From contig JBNGIS010031297.1 of the NCBI GenBank assembly GCA_049999725.1, forward strand, positions 1 to 33,983: a stretch of 33,983 nt of DNA, given 5' to 3'. The DNA is from Haplomitrium mnioides (taxonomy: Eukaryota > Marchantiophyta > Haplomitriopsida > Calobryales). Below are positions 8,484-19,836 of this stretch, piece after piece. Under the pieces are notes generated by a model. That model worked only from the letters and a program-made list of their open reading frames with translations. It had not been told where the DNA came from and made no database searches. Each line of letters begins with the position of its first letter. Position 1 is the stretch's first letter. The position numbers were made by a program, and so were the translations under genes.

Positions 8484-11400
8484 GACAATGACAAGGGAAG
8501 GTAGAACAACTATTATATAACTCAGATTGTGGACTCTTCTTTTTTGTTTTAGTCCTATCATTTCTTACTTTTGGATACTAATGCAATGAGTACAAACAAC
8601 AACAAGAAACAACACTACAATTGAGAGGGAGACTCCTCTTGCTTGATACCTAGTATTCTATTTTTACCCTCTTTTAAACATAAACAACAAATAGAGAAAA
8701 TAGGGAATATAGAATATGGACACTCTCGTAACTAGAACAACATATACACACACAAAAGGAAAAGACTTACTAGGATAGACTCTTAACAGAACTTTACAAT
8801 ACAAAAGGCATCACAGTACCCGAGAACAATGCCATAGCTTACGATCATTTACTTAGGACTCTTTTCAATGCTTTGGAAGAACGTTCTTATTTTGCTTCCC
8901 TTCACTTGATCTTCTCTTCAGAGTTTTGATCTTCTCATTCCATCTTCCTATTTCTTCCAGTAGACCAGCTTCAAAACTTTGCACTCACATATTTTGTGGA
9001 AGTCTTGTTTTCAATTGTATCAAATCATTTCAAGAACAATCTTGCAACCACACTATACCTTATGTTTCAACTCTTTAGTACCACTTGGTCTTTACTTGTT
9101 GACTTGATCTTTATCATTTGCAACACTTCGTTCGAATGTGCTTCTTCTCTTTGTTTAGATCAATTTGCCAATATCTCTACAAGCATCGTCATCATTACCT
9201 TTCGTTACACACTTCTTGAGTGACATAGCCAAGATGCAGCAAACGAGCTTCCAATGTTTGGAACGAATTAACTTTGGAATTCTTTGAGAAAGATGGGACA
9301 CAAGAAATTATAGAACAATAATAGAAATAACAACAAAAGGTAGAGAGAGAGGCGCGTAAGAAAATGAGAGAGCAAGCTCTAACTTCCGATCTTTCCACTT
9401 CTACTATACTCGATACTTTAATATAACATAACAGAAACAAAAACAAGAGCTTGACTTTACACAAAATAAAGACTATTCACTTTTGAAAGTACATACCCTT
9501 TTCTTTAGTTTCTTTAATCTTTGTCTTCTCTTTGTCACTTGAGAGTTTTTGGTGCTTGCTTCTTTCTGATCTCATCATTCCATAATCTTCCTAGTGTAGC
9601 AATTGCTCAAATCCTAAATCGACTACATAAAGATTCTAATACATGAAACTCTATTAATTGAAAATGTTCTTAGTTTGTTGGCATCGTCTCATTCATGCTG
9701 GTGTCCCTTTCGAGAGTTATTTTCAAGTTGATGTTGAGTTGATACAAGTCATTTCGAGCTCCAATTTTTGTATTTGAACACTCTATAGCCTTGTTTTGAA
9801 CTCTATTTCTTGTCATAACACTAAGCAAAAGGATTCTTTGTCAAGCAATATTTGCAATTCTTGCTACAAAAGATAATTTGCAAAAGCAATGCATTGGTAA
9901 GGTAGATCATTTGCCTAGTTGTTTGTAGAGGCAAATATTTCTTAAGAGCAATTATCAAAGTGGAGTAGGAGGATTCATCAAGCAAAGTTGTTGGTAATTC
10001 ATTGATCGAGCCAACAAGGATGAAATTCAATGTCAAGTTGCATACCTTAATTATTTGATCAAATAAGGTGTTGAGCAATTCATTGAATGCATGTTGTGGA
10101 GCATAAGAGGGACCTTAGATTTTTTCTGTAGAGAAGAAGCTCTTGGAAGGGGTTTTTTTTGCATTTCTATCCACTGTAGAGCAAGGCTCTTCATTGAGCA
10201 GTGTTAGTAGAAACTCAAAATATGGTTTTCTCACTAGAAAACACTTTGATCCATTGCAAATTTGTTGGATGGATGTAGTCTTAGTTCACTTTGCCTTACA
10301 ATTTGGTACCTAGTGCATTGAGCACATCTTAAGGTGTATTAGGATAGAGGCAAGGCATTGAGCATTTGAATAGACCAGACATGGATTTTGCTAGAAGCCA
10401 ATGCAAAAAGAGCAACTATTGAGTACCCATCTCAACACTACTATGGCAATTGTAGTTGTAGGGAGATTGAAACAAGGAAACCTCCTTTTACTAGCATCAG
10501 CTACTGCATCAACAAAGAGAGGAATTTTTTGAGCAAAACCAATCTGCAAAAAAATTGCAAGATAGAATTTCAGAATTATTTTGGTTGAAGAAGTCATTGC
10601 AATAGCTAGTGGATGTAATGTGATATCATGTCTAGATAGCATAATTGGGACTATTTTAGTTCAAGTAAAGCAAAAGTACTCAAGCCAAATTCATAGCATT
10701 GGGAATCGCTGCAAGAGATTATTGGCTACTCCATCAAATTCAACTGCAAACTACACATGTTGGCTCATAGTGGAGATTTGTAGAGAAGTTAGCAAAATTG
10801 TGGAACATTTATTGAATTGAAAGTCAATCGGTCTAATACAGAGCTCATGCTATGTTTTGTAGCTTCTATAGGATTGACAAACCACTTTGCAAGCAGGGCC
10901 TATATTTTCAGGATGTTAAGTAACTAAGAAAGGAAGTTCTTCATTATTCTTTGAGTAACCCTACGAGTAGGATTCTATCAGCTAGCTAGCCATTTAATTT
11001 AGGAAAGCTTGGGAAATCAGACAAGGACATAAATCTATAGAGTGAATCTTTGACAAAGACTTGAACTGATCTCAGAGGTAGCAGGAGGCTCTATTTAAAA
11101 ATAAAGGGTAGAAAAACCTGATCCAACATTTAGGTGCAAGATAGAATTTGGCCAAGATTCAAGAAGTAGAGTTTTACGTAGCCAATATAGAAGCCTATTG
11201 TCATACAAGTTTTTGGGAAGGAGCCAAGACATAGTACTGCATGAAGGAGTTACTTTGTTGTGGGCTGATATGGCAGCTTTGGTTTGACCTAAAAGAGCTG
11301 ACACTATTTGCAAGTGAGAGTTTTAGAAGAATCCCATTGTCAAAAGTCTATTTGCAACACAAAACAAGGGTAACCCAAGTTGAAACAAGGTTAAAAACAA

Positions 11401-12386
11401 AATTTTTGGAAAAAATCATAGAATTTTTTAAATTAAATAAAGGTTGAACGAGACCGCCTATTAGGCTAAGCAAGAGTGGTGGGAAAGTCCACTAGCACGC
11501 TCTCTCAAAGCACATGTTATCTAAAAGCTCAGATTTTTGCTTAAATAAAGTAGGAAAGCTAAAAATTTGTTTGTAGAAAACCAAAACATATATGGGAATT
11601 CATTGATTGGAGTGAGTTCTAGATCAAAGAGATTTCTATATTCTTGCTAGAATAGACCAAAAGTGTAGAGCATGACTTGAGTCTAGCATATGGAAGAAAC
11701 CCAAAAACCAGTTGATGGTGCTCATGAGAAGAGAAAAAGTGTTTTATTTATATTTATTTTTAGTTCTTTTCCTAGGTTGAGAAGAAGACAAACCAACTAT
11801 TGGAAAGAGAAGTGTGCTCTATTCAAAGAAGAAAAAATGGTCACTATGCCGATTTATGCATATCAACCGACTTGTGGGCAAGTAGCTGAGTGGCAACAAC
11901 ACATCTTATGAGTTGTGGGTCAATTTTAGTTTAGCATAGGTCAACACAAAGCCATGGAGTGGAAGGTTGCAAGACAGATTCACTCACAATGGCATAAAGT
12001 TTTTATCTGCAGTAAGAGCGACTAAGTAGTTGGTAAGTGATCACACATTGGACGAAGAGGAGGAAACTCTTCCGAGCACTCAGGTACATTCCCTTTTGTC
12101 ATGAGATATAGAAAAGATGTATGAAGCCACAAAAAAGTCAATAGTATTCTTTGGTGCAATAGGCATTATTGATCTGAATGATTTCATCTAAGAGTTTGAC
12201 ATATAGTGTGATCTGCAAACATTGTAGAATGTTGCTCTGCTTACACCTTCCATGGCATGGAAGGGTTTGTTTTAGCACCTAGAAATGTCGTCTATAGATG
12301 ATTATCATGAATTTTATCATGCTTATTTTACTGAGATTAAGGATTGAAGACAATATTGATCACCCAATTAAGTCTTCATTACCTAT
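8484..12386. other. no recognisable gene (possible interior of a non-autonomous LTR element)
   Basis: The sequence is AT-rich with only short frames on either strand (at most 89 codons), most needing non-ATG starts. Around 12240-12350 a plus-strand frame reads LTPSMAWKGL and SSIDDYHEFYHAYFTEIKD, which looks protein-like but is not assigned. The stretch lies between an LTR at 7775-8209 and an LTR start at 12401. Confidence 0.4.
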
Positions 12387-12433
12387 GGTAGAAGGGTGAG
12401 TGTAATAGTATAAGCATAAAGTTGTGCTATTTA
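12387..12433 (+). mobile_element. polypurine tract and start of a 3' LTR
   Basis: A purine-rich run (GTAGAAGGGTGAG, ending at 12400) directly precedes TGTAATAGTATAAGCATAAA, which matches the first 33 bases of the LTR at 7775 with about three differences. This is the arrangement expected at the 3' end of an LTR element. The similarity stops near 12433, so the LTR is truncated. Confidence 0.55.
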
Positions 12434-12456
12434 GCAAGAACTGTTTTTGTTGTTTG

Positions 12457-12482
12457 CAAATCCTATGCGCGTATAGGATTTG
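12457..12482. other. 10-bp perfect hairpin
   Basis: CAAATCCTAT and ATAGGATTTG are perfect inverted arms around a GCGCGT loop. No run of T follows directly, so it is not a typical terminator. It lies immediately beyond the truncated LTR start. Confidence 0.6.
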
Positions 12483-12852
12483 TTCTTTTTTCTATTAAAA
12501 CTAGCTGCGAAAAAAGTAAAAAAAAAACAGTCAAAAAAAGCCATGGTATTGGTGTTATTGCTTTGGTCTTATGCATGCATATGATCAATTATTTGCTACC
12601 TTTGAAACTCAAGTTCCAGTTTGTAACCCTTTGTTAGCAAATCTTGTTTTTTCTTTTTTTAAAACTTTTTTTTTACTTTAAGTCAAACAAATTTTCCTTT
12701 TTTTAAATTACGTAAAGTTTATTTTTAATCTTTTACAAAATTTTCACTTCTACTAATCCAAACATTTGTTTAAGATGATTTGAATATTTTTAGCACCTAA
12801 GGTTGTCTTTTGAAGTTCCAAACATTGACATATGTTGTACTGAACTACTTTT

Positions 12853-13918
12853 ATGTCTTTTATGCTTTGTGATGATGAAGTCACATATAATCGCCAATCG
12901 TTTCCTCATCATGATCAACAATTGAAAGAAAGAACAAAACTTGCAAACCATCAAAGAAAATGTAATGCCGATGGTCAAAAGTACTTAGGAATTATCATTG
13001 ATGGAATGGATCAAAAGAAAACTGCTATTCTACAATGGCCTTCACCACCAAAAAACATTGACAAAGATTGTTTGGTGGGTGTGCATGTTGTTGGTGCTTT
13101 AATATTCAATCATACTCTTTCTTCAAGGGTCTTCTTAACCTACGGAAACTTGAGAAGGGAATCTAATTTGACAGTTACTGTGCTCAACATAATATTATGC
13201 AACTTTGAAGGGTTGTTGCCTCCAACTTTGTATCTTTAGTTGAACAACATGACACGAGAGAATAAGAATTCTATCTTATTTGGATATCTTAGTCTTCTTA
13301 TTGCCAAGAATGTTTTTGAAAAATCAAGGTGGAATTTCTCATGGTTGGCCATACTCATCATCAAATCGATCAAATGTTTAGCCAATTCTTGAAACGTTTG
13401 AAATGTGTCGAAGCTTTCACAATTACAAGTCTCAGCAATGCGCTTCAATTATCCTATAATCCTAAACTTCATGTAACTCTTTTGCTGGAAACTTTGGATT
13501 TCAAAATGTTTCTACAACAACCTCCCTCTTTGGTTCAAAGGATACATGATATTACCTTTAATCAAGAATTTAAGTTATAGTTGAATGATTCCAAGTAAAA
13601 GATTTGGAGAAAATAGTTTTCAATAGATGAATTTTGGTTACCTCTGGATGATATTTGTCAACTCAAGTGCTTACCTGAAGTGGATAGAGAAATTTTGAGT
13701 TCAATGTTGGTTCCTCTCAAGGCATATTTTGAAATCAAAAGATCTTAAAAGGAAGAAAGAGAAGTTGATGCCGAGAAAGTGGTCTTTGCAATAAGGGACA
13801 ACATAAGTGAGAACTGTTACAAGTTCTTTATAGATTCTGATGTTCAATGGTGGAATGACTTTTTTCTTGCCCAACAAGAGACTGCGGCCTACATCCTTGA
13901 AGAAAAAAAAATGAGAAC
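12853..13918 (+). pseudogene. DUF7869-type protein, C-terminal half (decayed)
   Basis: The plus-strand frame gives QQLKERTKLANHQRK, YLGIIIDGMDQKKTAI, LVGVHVVGALIFNH, SNLTVTVLNIILCNFEG and LPPTLYL. After a TAG at 13237-13239 the same frame gives LNNMTRENKNSILFGYLSLL. A frameshift near 13325 leads to VEFLMVGHTHHQIDQMFSQF. Further on, SIDEFWLPLDD and SDVQWWNDFFLAQQ continue to about 13918. The order IDGMDQ, LDN-x-RENKN and VGHTH-x-x-IDQ is the hallmark I recall for DUF7869 proteins, an uncharacterised eukaryotic family. The usual QLDN reads stop-LNN here. The three conserved polar blocks recall an RNase H-like fold, but that is inference. The N-terminal half lies at 14470-15580 on the other strand. 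Confidence 0.62.
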
Positions 13919-14469
13919 TTGAAGCAAAATTTACCTTTCCACCTTTACAACCGTCAAATACTTGTAATGATTCTCAAAATGTTCGTCCAGGTTCTCAGCT
14001 TGATGCTCAACAGACAAAAGAAGATACTCCAATATAACAAATACTTTCTACATGTCGAGCAATCTATGATAGAGTACCTAGGCCGCGACGGGTTTAAAAG
14101 AAACAAGAACAAATCTTGTGCACACATACAATTTGCAATCAACAAATACGGGTTTTGCTATTGTTTTTCCTACAAAGGGCTCTTCATTTAAGGATACAAA
14201 AGAAAAACTTGTTCCAAGCTTAATTAAGATCACCACCAAGAATCATATTCATTTTTGTGTTAAATTTGATTGTAAACAAGGTTTGGATTCAAACTAAAAA
14301 CAACAGACCCTATGGAAGCATAGACTCTCTTCACACAACTCAAGTTGCTAAGAATTATTTCACTCAAATCTTGTTTGCTGAACAACTTAACAAAACAAAT
14401 ATCGTTTAAGACTTAGTTGAGAAAACATAAAATCTCTAGAACAAAGCTTTCAGTCTAGAAAAAAGAGCA
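13919..14469. other. region between the two DUF7869-type halves
   Basis: A plus-strand frame at 13925-14030 reads FTFPPLQPSNTCNDSQ and a Gln/Asp-rich stretch, plausibly a frameshifted continuation of the C-terminal half. After about 14150 no coding is visible. An inversion breakpoint would be expected here or at the outer edges near 12850 and 15580. Confidence 0.4.
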
Positions 14470-15580
14470 TGGATTAACCAAAGGTTTCAAAAGAGAGGAA
14501 TTTGTTACCTTTGTCGAACTTCAAGACGGATTTTTCTCGCAATGATTTTGTTTCTTGGCATGTTTCACAAACAACAAATTTATTGTGTTTTGGAATTTCA
14601 CATTTGGAAAATGAGTTCTCCAATATTTGGTAAAACCCGAGAAACTAAGAATGCAATGGGGATCTTTCTCTTTCAAATGAGTTGTGTAGTAGTCATAAAC
14701 TTTCCATTTTGTAAAATTATCGGGCAAGTTATAAACTTTGTGAGTGGGTATTCTCTCGCATTGTCCTTGAAAAAAACTATCTATCCAACTATGCGTGAAA
14801 AATCCTTTGGTAGATAATTCTTTTTTCCAAAATTGCCTCTAGTATCTACACTCTTGAGTTTGTGAATCCTTTGGGTTCTATCATTCCCTACTGATAATAT
14901 TAATTTGAATGCTCTTCTACAGACAATGGTACCTCTAGGGAGAGTAACTTGATTGTCAACATCAGAGTCTTTTCTTGGTTTTCTCCATTGTAGTGTGATA
15001 CATTGATTCTTCATGCTTTGTTAAAAATACGTTTCTCTCACAATTTTCAAAAAATCTATCTTGCAGAACAACAAGCAATTACTTCGACAACATAAAATTC
15101 TCTTCAATTTAGAAATTGACATTAAATCAAGCTTTTTCTTCACAAAGCTTTTGTCAAGATAGACTTTCGGTAAAGAACTTTCACATAAGGTGTTTACCCA
15201 TTTGGGTTTTGGCCTAGACAAAGAACTCTTATGTTGTGCTGGTCGATTCGGTCCATAGGCGAATCCAGCCATAGGAGATAATTCATTGTCTTGAAGATCT
15301 TGATCATCATCATAAACATTATTTGTTCTTTCACAAAAAAATTTCAAGCCGGCTTCAGTTTTTCAAGGGCGCCTTGGCTTTATTTGTCTTTTCACAATTC
15401 ACTTTGACAATCTTCTTCCGCTTAAACATTTGGGATCTAGCTACAAGTTCCCGCACGTGAAAACCTCAACATTCCACCCATGTCTAGGCTGTAGTATTCC
15501 AAGTGCAAAGATGCTTGAATAGTCTCTACGTGCATAAGCTTTAAAACTATGGTTCAAAGTTCTTTCGCGCTTAAGCATTT
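14470..15580 (-). pseudogene. DUF7869-type protein, N-terminal half (decayed, opposite strand)
   Basis: Minus-strand frames give in order: an ATG-led stretch (15578-15441) including KAYARRDYSSIFALG; KRILCCRSNCLLFCKIDFLK (about 15050-15110); TIVCRRAFKLILSVGNDRTQ (about 14870-14930); WKVYDYYTTHLKEKDP and FSGFTKYWRTHFPNVK (about 14610-14700); then after a frameshift HNKFVVCETCQETKSLREKS. A CC..C block, a VCxxAF..x.GI.xxRxxRI-like block and a HFPxVK..x.F..C..C block are what I recall upstream of the IDGMDQ motif in DUF7869 proteins. At least two frameshifts and several stops break it. The text stops almost exactly where the plus-strand half at 12853 would begin. Confidence 0.55.
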
Positions 15581-15959
15581 TTTTGATTTAATTTGTTTCT
15601 AAAAACATTTGATTTTTTTCATCAAATTTTGAAATTACTGATATCATGGTTAGTTTTGAAAATATTCAACAACAAATATAATATATGTTTTGTATTTTTC
15701 TATTCGGTGATGCTTGTGCTTTTTGAAGCAGAAATTATGAAAGTAAATTTGATAATATTCTTATAAGAAGATTTGTCTTCAACACATTGTGAACTTGAAT
15801 CATGCAATTTTGATCCATAAAATTATATTTTTTTTGCAAATGAGCACTATTAGCATCAGAATCGTGATTTTAGATGCTAAAATTACAAAATTGGTTTTTG
15901 AGAGCGACAAATGAAATAGAAACTTTGTAGCAGTTCTGGTTCAAAGTAGCAGCTGTTAA
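15581..15959. other. no recognisable gene
   Basis: AT-rich sequence without frames, repeats or sites that I can support. Confidence 0.5.
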
Positions 15960-16110
15960 TTATGCAATGCGTAGAGTGTAGCTTTCAAATTGTGATATTA
16001 GACACAAAATTTCAAGCTATTTAGCCTCATCATGCATGGCATTGACAAGCTGCCACATTTTCTTGATGGTTTTGTTTGTTCCCAACAACATGTCTTTATC
16101 AATCTTTGCA
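15960..16110. repeat. dispersed repeat, copy 1
   Basis: It shares an ordered series of words with copies at 16421 and 18802: GTGATATTAGACACAAA, then CTATTTAGCCTCATCATG, a CAA..TGCCACA block and a TTGTTTG..CAATCTTTG block. This is the most diverged copy. Confidence 0.6.
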
Positions 16111-16420
16111 CTAAGTTTCTACCACTTTCGAGAAATAACAGGAAAAATGAGTCATTATGATGCATAGAACTCTACCAAGAATCTAAAATAATAAAAAAAT
16201 TTCAGCTCTCAAGCATCAAATTGTAATATCACTCATTTAAGTTTAGTTTGATCTTGTGAAGTAGATATTCAAGAGAACAACTCTCATAGAGGTTTGTTGA
16301 ATGGTTTGTTATTGGGGCCTACTACACCCTAAACAAAGCACATCACTTGTGACTCCTTGAATGCAAAACATCCCCTAAAGTCAATGAAAAAATTAGTTGT
16401 GAAGGGTAAACTAACGACAA

Positions 16421-16630
16421 AAACAAATAAAATGAAGCTACAATAATCTAAGAAAAACCTTTGCAAACATCACAACTCCATAATACATCGAGTGCAACCT
16501 TCACAATGTGGTGTCACACACAAAGTTTTAGACTATTTAGCTTCATCATGTGTAGCAATGACAAATTGCCACAACTTACTACTTGTTTTGTCAGTTGTCG
16601 AGTGCAAGTCATGATCAATCTTTGTACCCA
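16421..16630. repeat. dispersed repeat, copy 2
   Basis: It begins AAACAAATAAAATGAAGCTA and contains AAAAACCTTTGCAAACATCA, CACAAAGTTTTAGACTATTT and TGTGTAGCAATGACAA. Same orientation as copies 1 and 3. Confidence 0.7.
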
Positions 16631-17130
16631 TGATGAGGACACTTATTCATGCTCTACAAATTTCTTTGTTGTTTGTTTTACAACTATAAAAGTCTAATTG
16701 GATTGCCAATATACATGGAAAAACAAAAACTAAATTCAAGAAGAGAAAAACAAATAACACGTCACCAACTATAGGATCAAGAACATAGAGAATTAAGCAC
16801 ATGTGATTTTTCCACATCTCTTCATGTACAACAATCTACTAGCATAGAACACACATATTGGCATGTTGAAGTACATGCAGATTGGAAAAGACTATGAACT
16901 CATTGTAACTTAGTGCCACTCTAGTGAAAATCAAATCAAAAAATGCAACACACAAATGCTCACTCCCAAGGCTTTTGCAACCGCCTTCATTTCTCTCTTA
17001 CACAGAATCAAGCTTCTTGCTCTAAACCCCATAAGACTTTATTCTCCAACCATGCAAACAAACCTATTTCCTATCATTCATTTGCAAAAACTTGAGCTAA
17101 AAAGCAAGAACCAATAGCCTTTTTTTGGAA
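16631..17130. other. no recognisable gene
   Basis: AT-rich sequence with no coding region or repeat that I can support. Confidence 0.5.
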
Positions 17131-17812
17131 GAAAAAAAAAACAAGGCTTAGAATTCTTTTAGTCACTTGTTGTCGTTGATCAAAATGACTAAGGTTATGA
17201 AACATCAATATGTCTTTTGGGTTGCGCATCATAACTTTTCCTCTAATCTTTCTCTTTAACCTTTGAAAATACTTGTCAAGGCCTCCGATAGACTCATATC
17301 TTCGATTTGGACTTGCAAGCTTTGAAATTCTTCAATGTATCTTGCAACACTTCCTTGTTGCTCCAACTCCCAAAGCTTCGTTCTTGCAATCATTATAGAA
17401 TCTACCGCTTAAAAATTTTGGAGCAAACTTTTTTTTAAGTGCTCTACAAAAGTTGTTCTCCTCGTATATTTTTCTGTTGCTCCCACCATTGTAACCATAT
17501 TTATGCATGCTTCATTAAAAATGATCTTACAAACAATCCTTTCTCCAAATCTGAAGCATTTTGATAATATGACATGAACTTTCATTCGATAGACCCATCT
17601 TTCTACAATATCAACTGTGCGACTTCCTCCATAGGGCTCTACCTTGAATGACTTGCTTATTTTTTGAAGTAACATCTCTCAACTTCCTTCTCCACTTTCC
17701 TTATCGTAATTATATTTTCATCATTTCCGCCATCAATATGTTTGCCTGTTGTTGGCTTTCTATAAGAGCTATTTGAAGCTCTTCCAACTTTGCCATCACC
17801 TAAACTCCTTTC
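17131..17812 (-). pseudogene. LTR-retrotransposon gag fragment, copy B
   Basis: Minus-strand frames show EELQIALIESQ-type N-terminal helix remnants, then KSFKVEPYGGSRTVDIVERW matching copy A (3566-4020). Further on come ARTKLWELEQQGSVARYIEE and FQSLQVQIEDMS, which fit the C-terminal half of the gypsy capsid domain (W-x-L-x-Q-x-G-S-V-x-x-Y-x-x-x-F). A -1 shift follows, giving YFQRLKRKIRGKVMMRNPKD. This copy reaches further into gag than copy A and confirms the gag call for both. It is bounded on its 5' side by an LTR end, with the leader missing. Confidence 0.68.
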
Positions 17813-17846
17813 TAGTTATTGTTTACTAAAGTTAGTGACTGTTACA
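17813..17846 (-). mobile_element. LTR outer end joined to gag copy B
   Basis: Bases 17823-17846 are identical to 5189-5212, the outer 24 bases of the LTR of element A, ending GTTACA. Only about 34 bases of LTR remain before gag sequence starts. Confidence 0.75.
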
Positions 17847-18801
17847 TTGATGCAAGAAACATAACCAGTGCGCTGGTCACTTATATGTCACACCATCAAA
17901 AGTAATAATCAAGCTCTAGTTTGTTGCACATATCCAAGAGGTGCTTAAAAGCACATTCAAGGAGGCAGAGCATACCTAAACTATGAGTTATACTCATGAT
18001 AGCTACATTGGCATCTCAAAACCTCAAATGCTTATTAAAATAGAAATGGTAGGATATGAGTGTATGGGTAGTGTTCTAGATGGTAGTATGAGGTCAATAG
18101 TAGTATCATGCTTGCAAATAGTCTACAATAAGATATGTTATTGTGTCAATATGGCCAATAACATGAAGTTTTCCACTAGAGCTACAACATAGAATGATGG
18201 TAGAAAATATGTTTCATCACATTATAAATGTAGACCCTTAGTAGAGGGCAACTTTATCTTAATGACGCAACTTCTATCTCTTTAGTAAGTAATCGCTCAA
18301 CCTATAAAGGTAGTATTATAGAACAAAAAGTGCATAGGCTTGTCACATTTTAACTATAGATATTTCAATGTTAACTTTGATGGTGACAATATACCAATCT
18401 ACTCTCTGATAGAACCTATATCTATCATTGAATGCATTATTTGGTCTTTGCCTAAAGCCAATAGACTTTATGTTACAAATATAGAGTCATCTAGACTTTC
18501 ATATAGTGTAGATGTTGTTAATGAGTAGTTAAATTCTACATTTATGATCTATAGTACTGTGGTCGTAAGACAAATAGTACAATGGTCCTTTATTACACCT
18601 CTAATACTATGTGTTGGAAAATTCAAACTAGTAGCTCAAAAATAAAAGAAACAAACCCAAGATACTTGTTTGATAAGCTTAATTTGAACCACTTTCTTGC
18701 ACATTTCTATGTAAGACACTTGTGAGAGCTTTTTTTTTGTGAGTTGTTCGAAGAAACACCATGTTGTTTAGATGAGTCTACTGTGGAGAGTAAATCTAAT
18801 T
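17847..18801 (+). other. unidentified stretch with short plus-strand frames
   Basis: Frames at 17983-18192 (SYTHDSYIGISKPQMLIKIE) and 18340-18528 (NVNFDGDNIPIYSLIEPISI) have protein-like composition and lie in the same orientation, separated by stops. I do not recognise the family. They may be remnants of one transposon or pararetroviral coding region, but no diagnostic motif is present. Confidence 0.35.
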
Positions 18802-19010
18802 ACAAACAAATAAATGGAAGCTGAAATATTGTAGGAAAAACCTACATATATCACAACTCTGTAATATGTAGAGAGTAGCCATCACAATGTAGTGTCAAAC
18901 ACAAAGTTTTTAGACTATTCTGCCTCATCATGTGTAGCAGCAACAAGTTGCTACAACTTTCCACTTGTTTTGTTAGTTCTTGATAATAGCTCTTGATAAA
19001 TCTTTGCCAA
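18802..19010. repeat. dispersed repeat, copy 3
   Basis: It begins ACAAACAAATAAATGGAAGC and contains GGAAAAACCTACATATATCA, CAAACACAAAGTTTTTAGAC and GCCTCATCATGTGTAGCA. Same orientation as copy 2, which lies about 2.4 kb away. Confidence 0.7.
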
Positions 19011-19836
19011 CAATATGCTCTTTGAACACATAGTTTGACCTCTTGATGAGAAACCACCAAAAGACTAACACAATGATTTCATTTAAGTAATTATCATTGA
19101 GCTTCAAAGCTTGCAATGAAAGTAGCTAGTGAATCGGACATGTAAGCAACTTCAATATAAAATCTTGTACCAAATGCAACTAATATTTGGAAAGTTTTGA
19201 TTAATTATAGATTACATTACAAGAATCTAAAGTCTAATCCAATATAGATATTTTTCCTATACGAGCTAAAATTGAATGTGGCCTATAAAGTTTTTTAAAT
19301 GACACAGCTATATGTAGACATATATTTTGAGGTAAATTTTTCACAAATCATGCATTAGAACTACTAGGTATGATGTTGCACTATGAAATCTACAAGAGTT
19401 ATAGATTATATAGAATTTTTATTGTGCTAACTAGAGAACCCATATTACCAAAAAAATCTCAAATATTTTAAAGTTTCCTACTAAAACCTACATTGAGTGA
19501 TGCGTGTGGCATGTTCAAAAAGCCAATTTTGCATGAAAAACTGAACCTTTTATAAAATAACTTGCTAATATTCAAGTACTCACAATTTTGTCATCTTGAA
19601 TGTCAAGCAAAGTCGAAGGTGTATTACGCAATGTAAACTCCTTGGACAGAACTTGTTGCATGTCTTCTTGTCTAGATAACTTCATGCAAGAAATTTCAAA
19701 AATTCAGTGAAAATTATGCCAAACTCAAAAAATAAAATCACATAAAATAAAAAAGTATATGATAAAGCATATGACTCTTCAATACCATTGCATATCATTG
19801 CGTAATCACTCAAAAGAACTATAACGGGCAAAAGCC
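19011..19836. other. AT-rich spacer before the 66-bp array
   Basis: No gene recognised. The sequence gives no sign of the 66-bp unit until about 19837. Confidence 0.5.

Noticed and set aside
9821-10078. Possible copia gag (UBN2-like) remnant, with SSYSTLIIALKK on the minus strand
   Set aside because: Only one short motif resembles the family, and the frame needs a non-ATG start with no supporting neighbours.
11450-11520. Possible tRNA-like text around GAGACCGCCTATTAGGCTAAG
   Set aside because: No cloverleaf with matching acceptor, D and T arms could be traced.
17983-18528. Pararetroviral movement-protein or coat remnant
   Set aside because: No diagnostic motif of those families is visible; composition alone is not enough.
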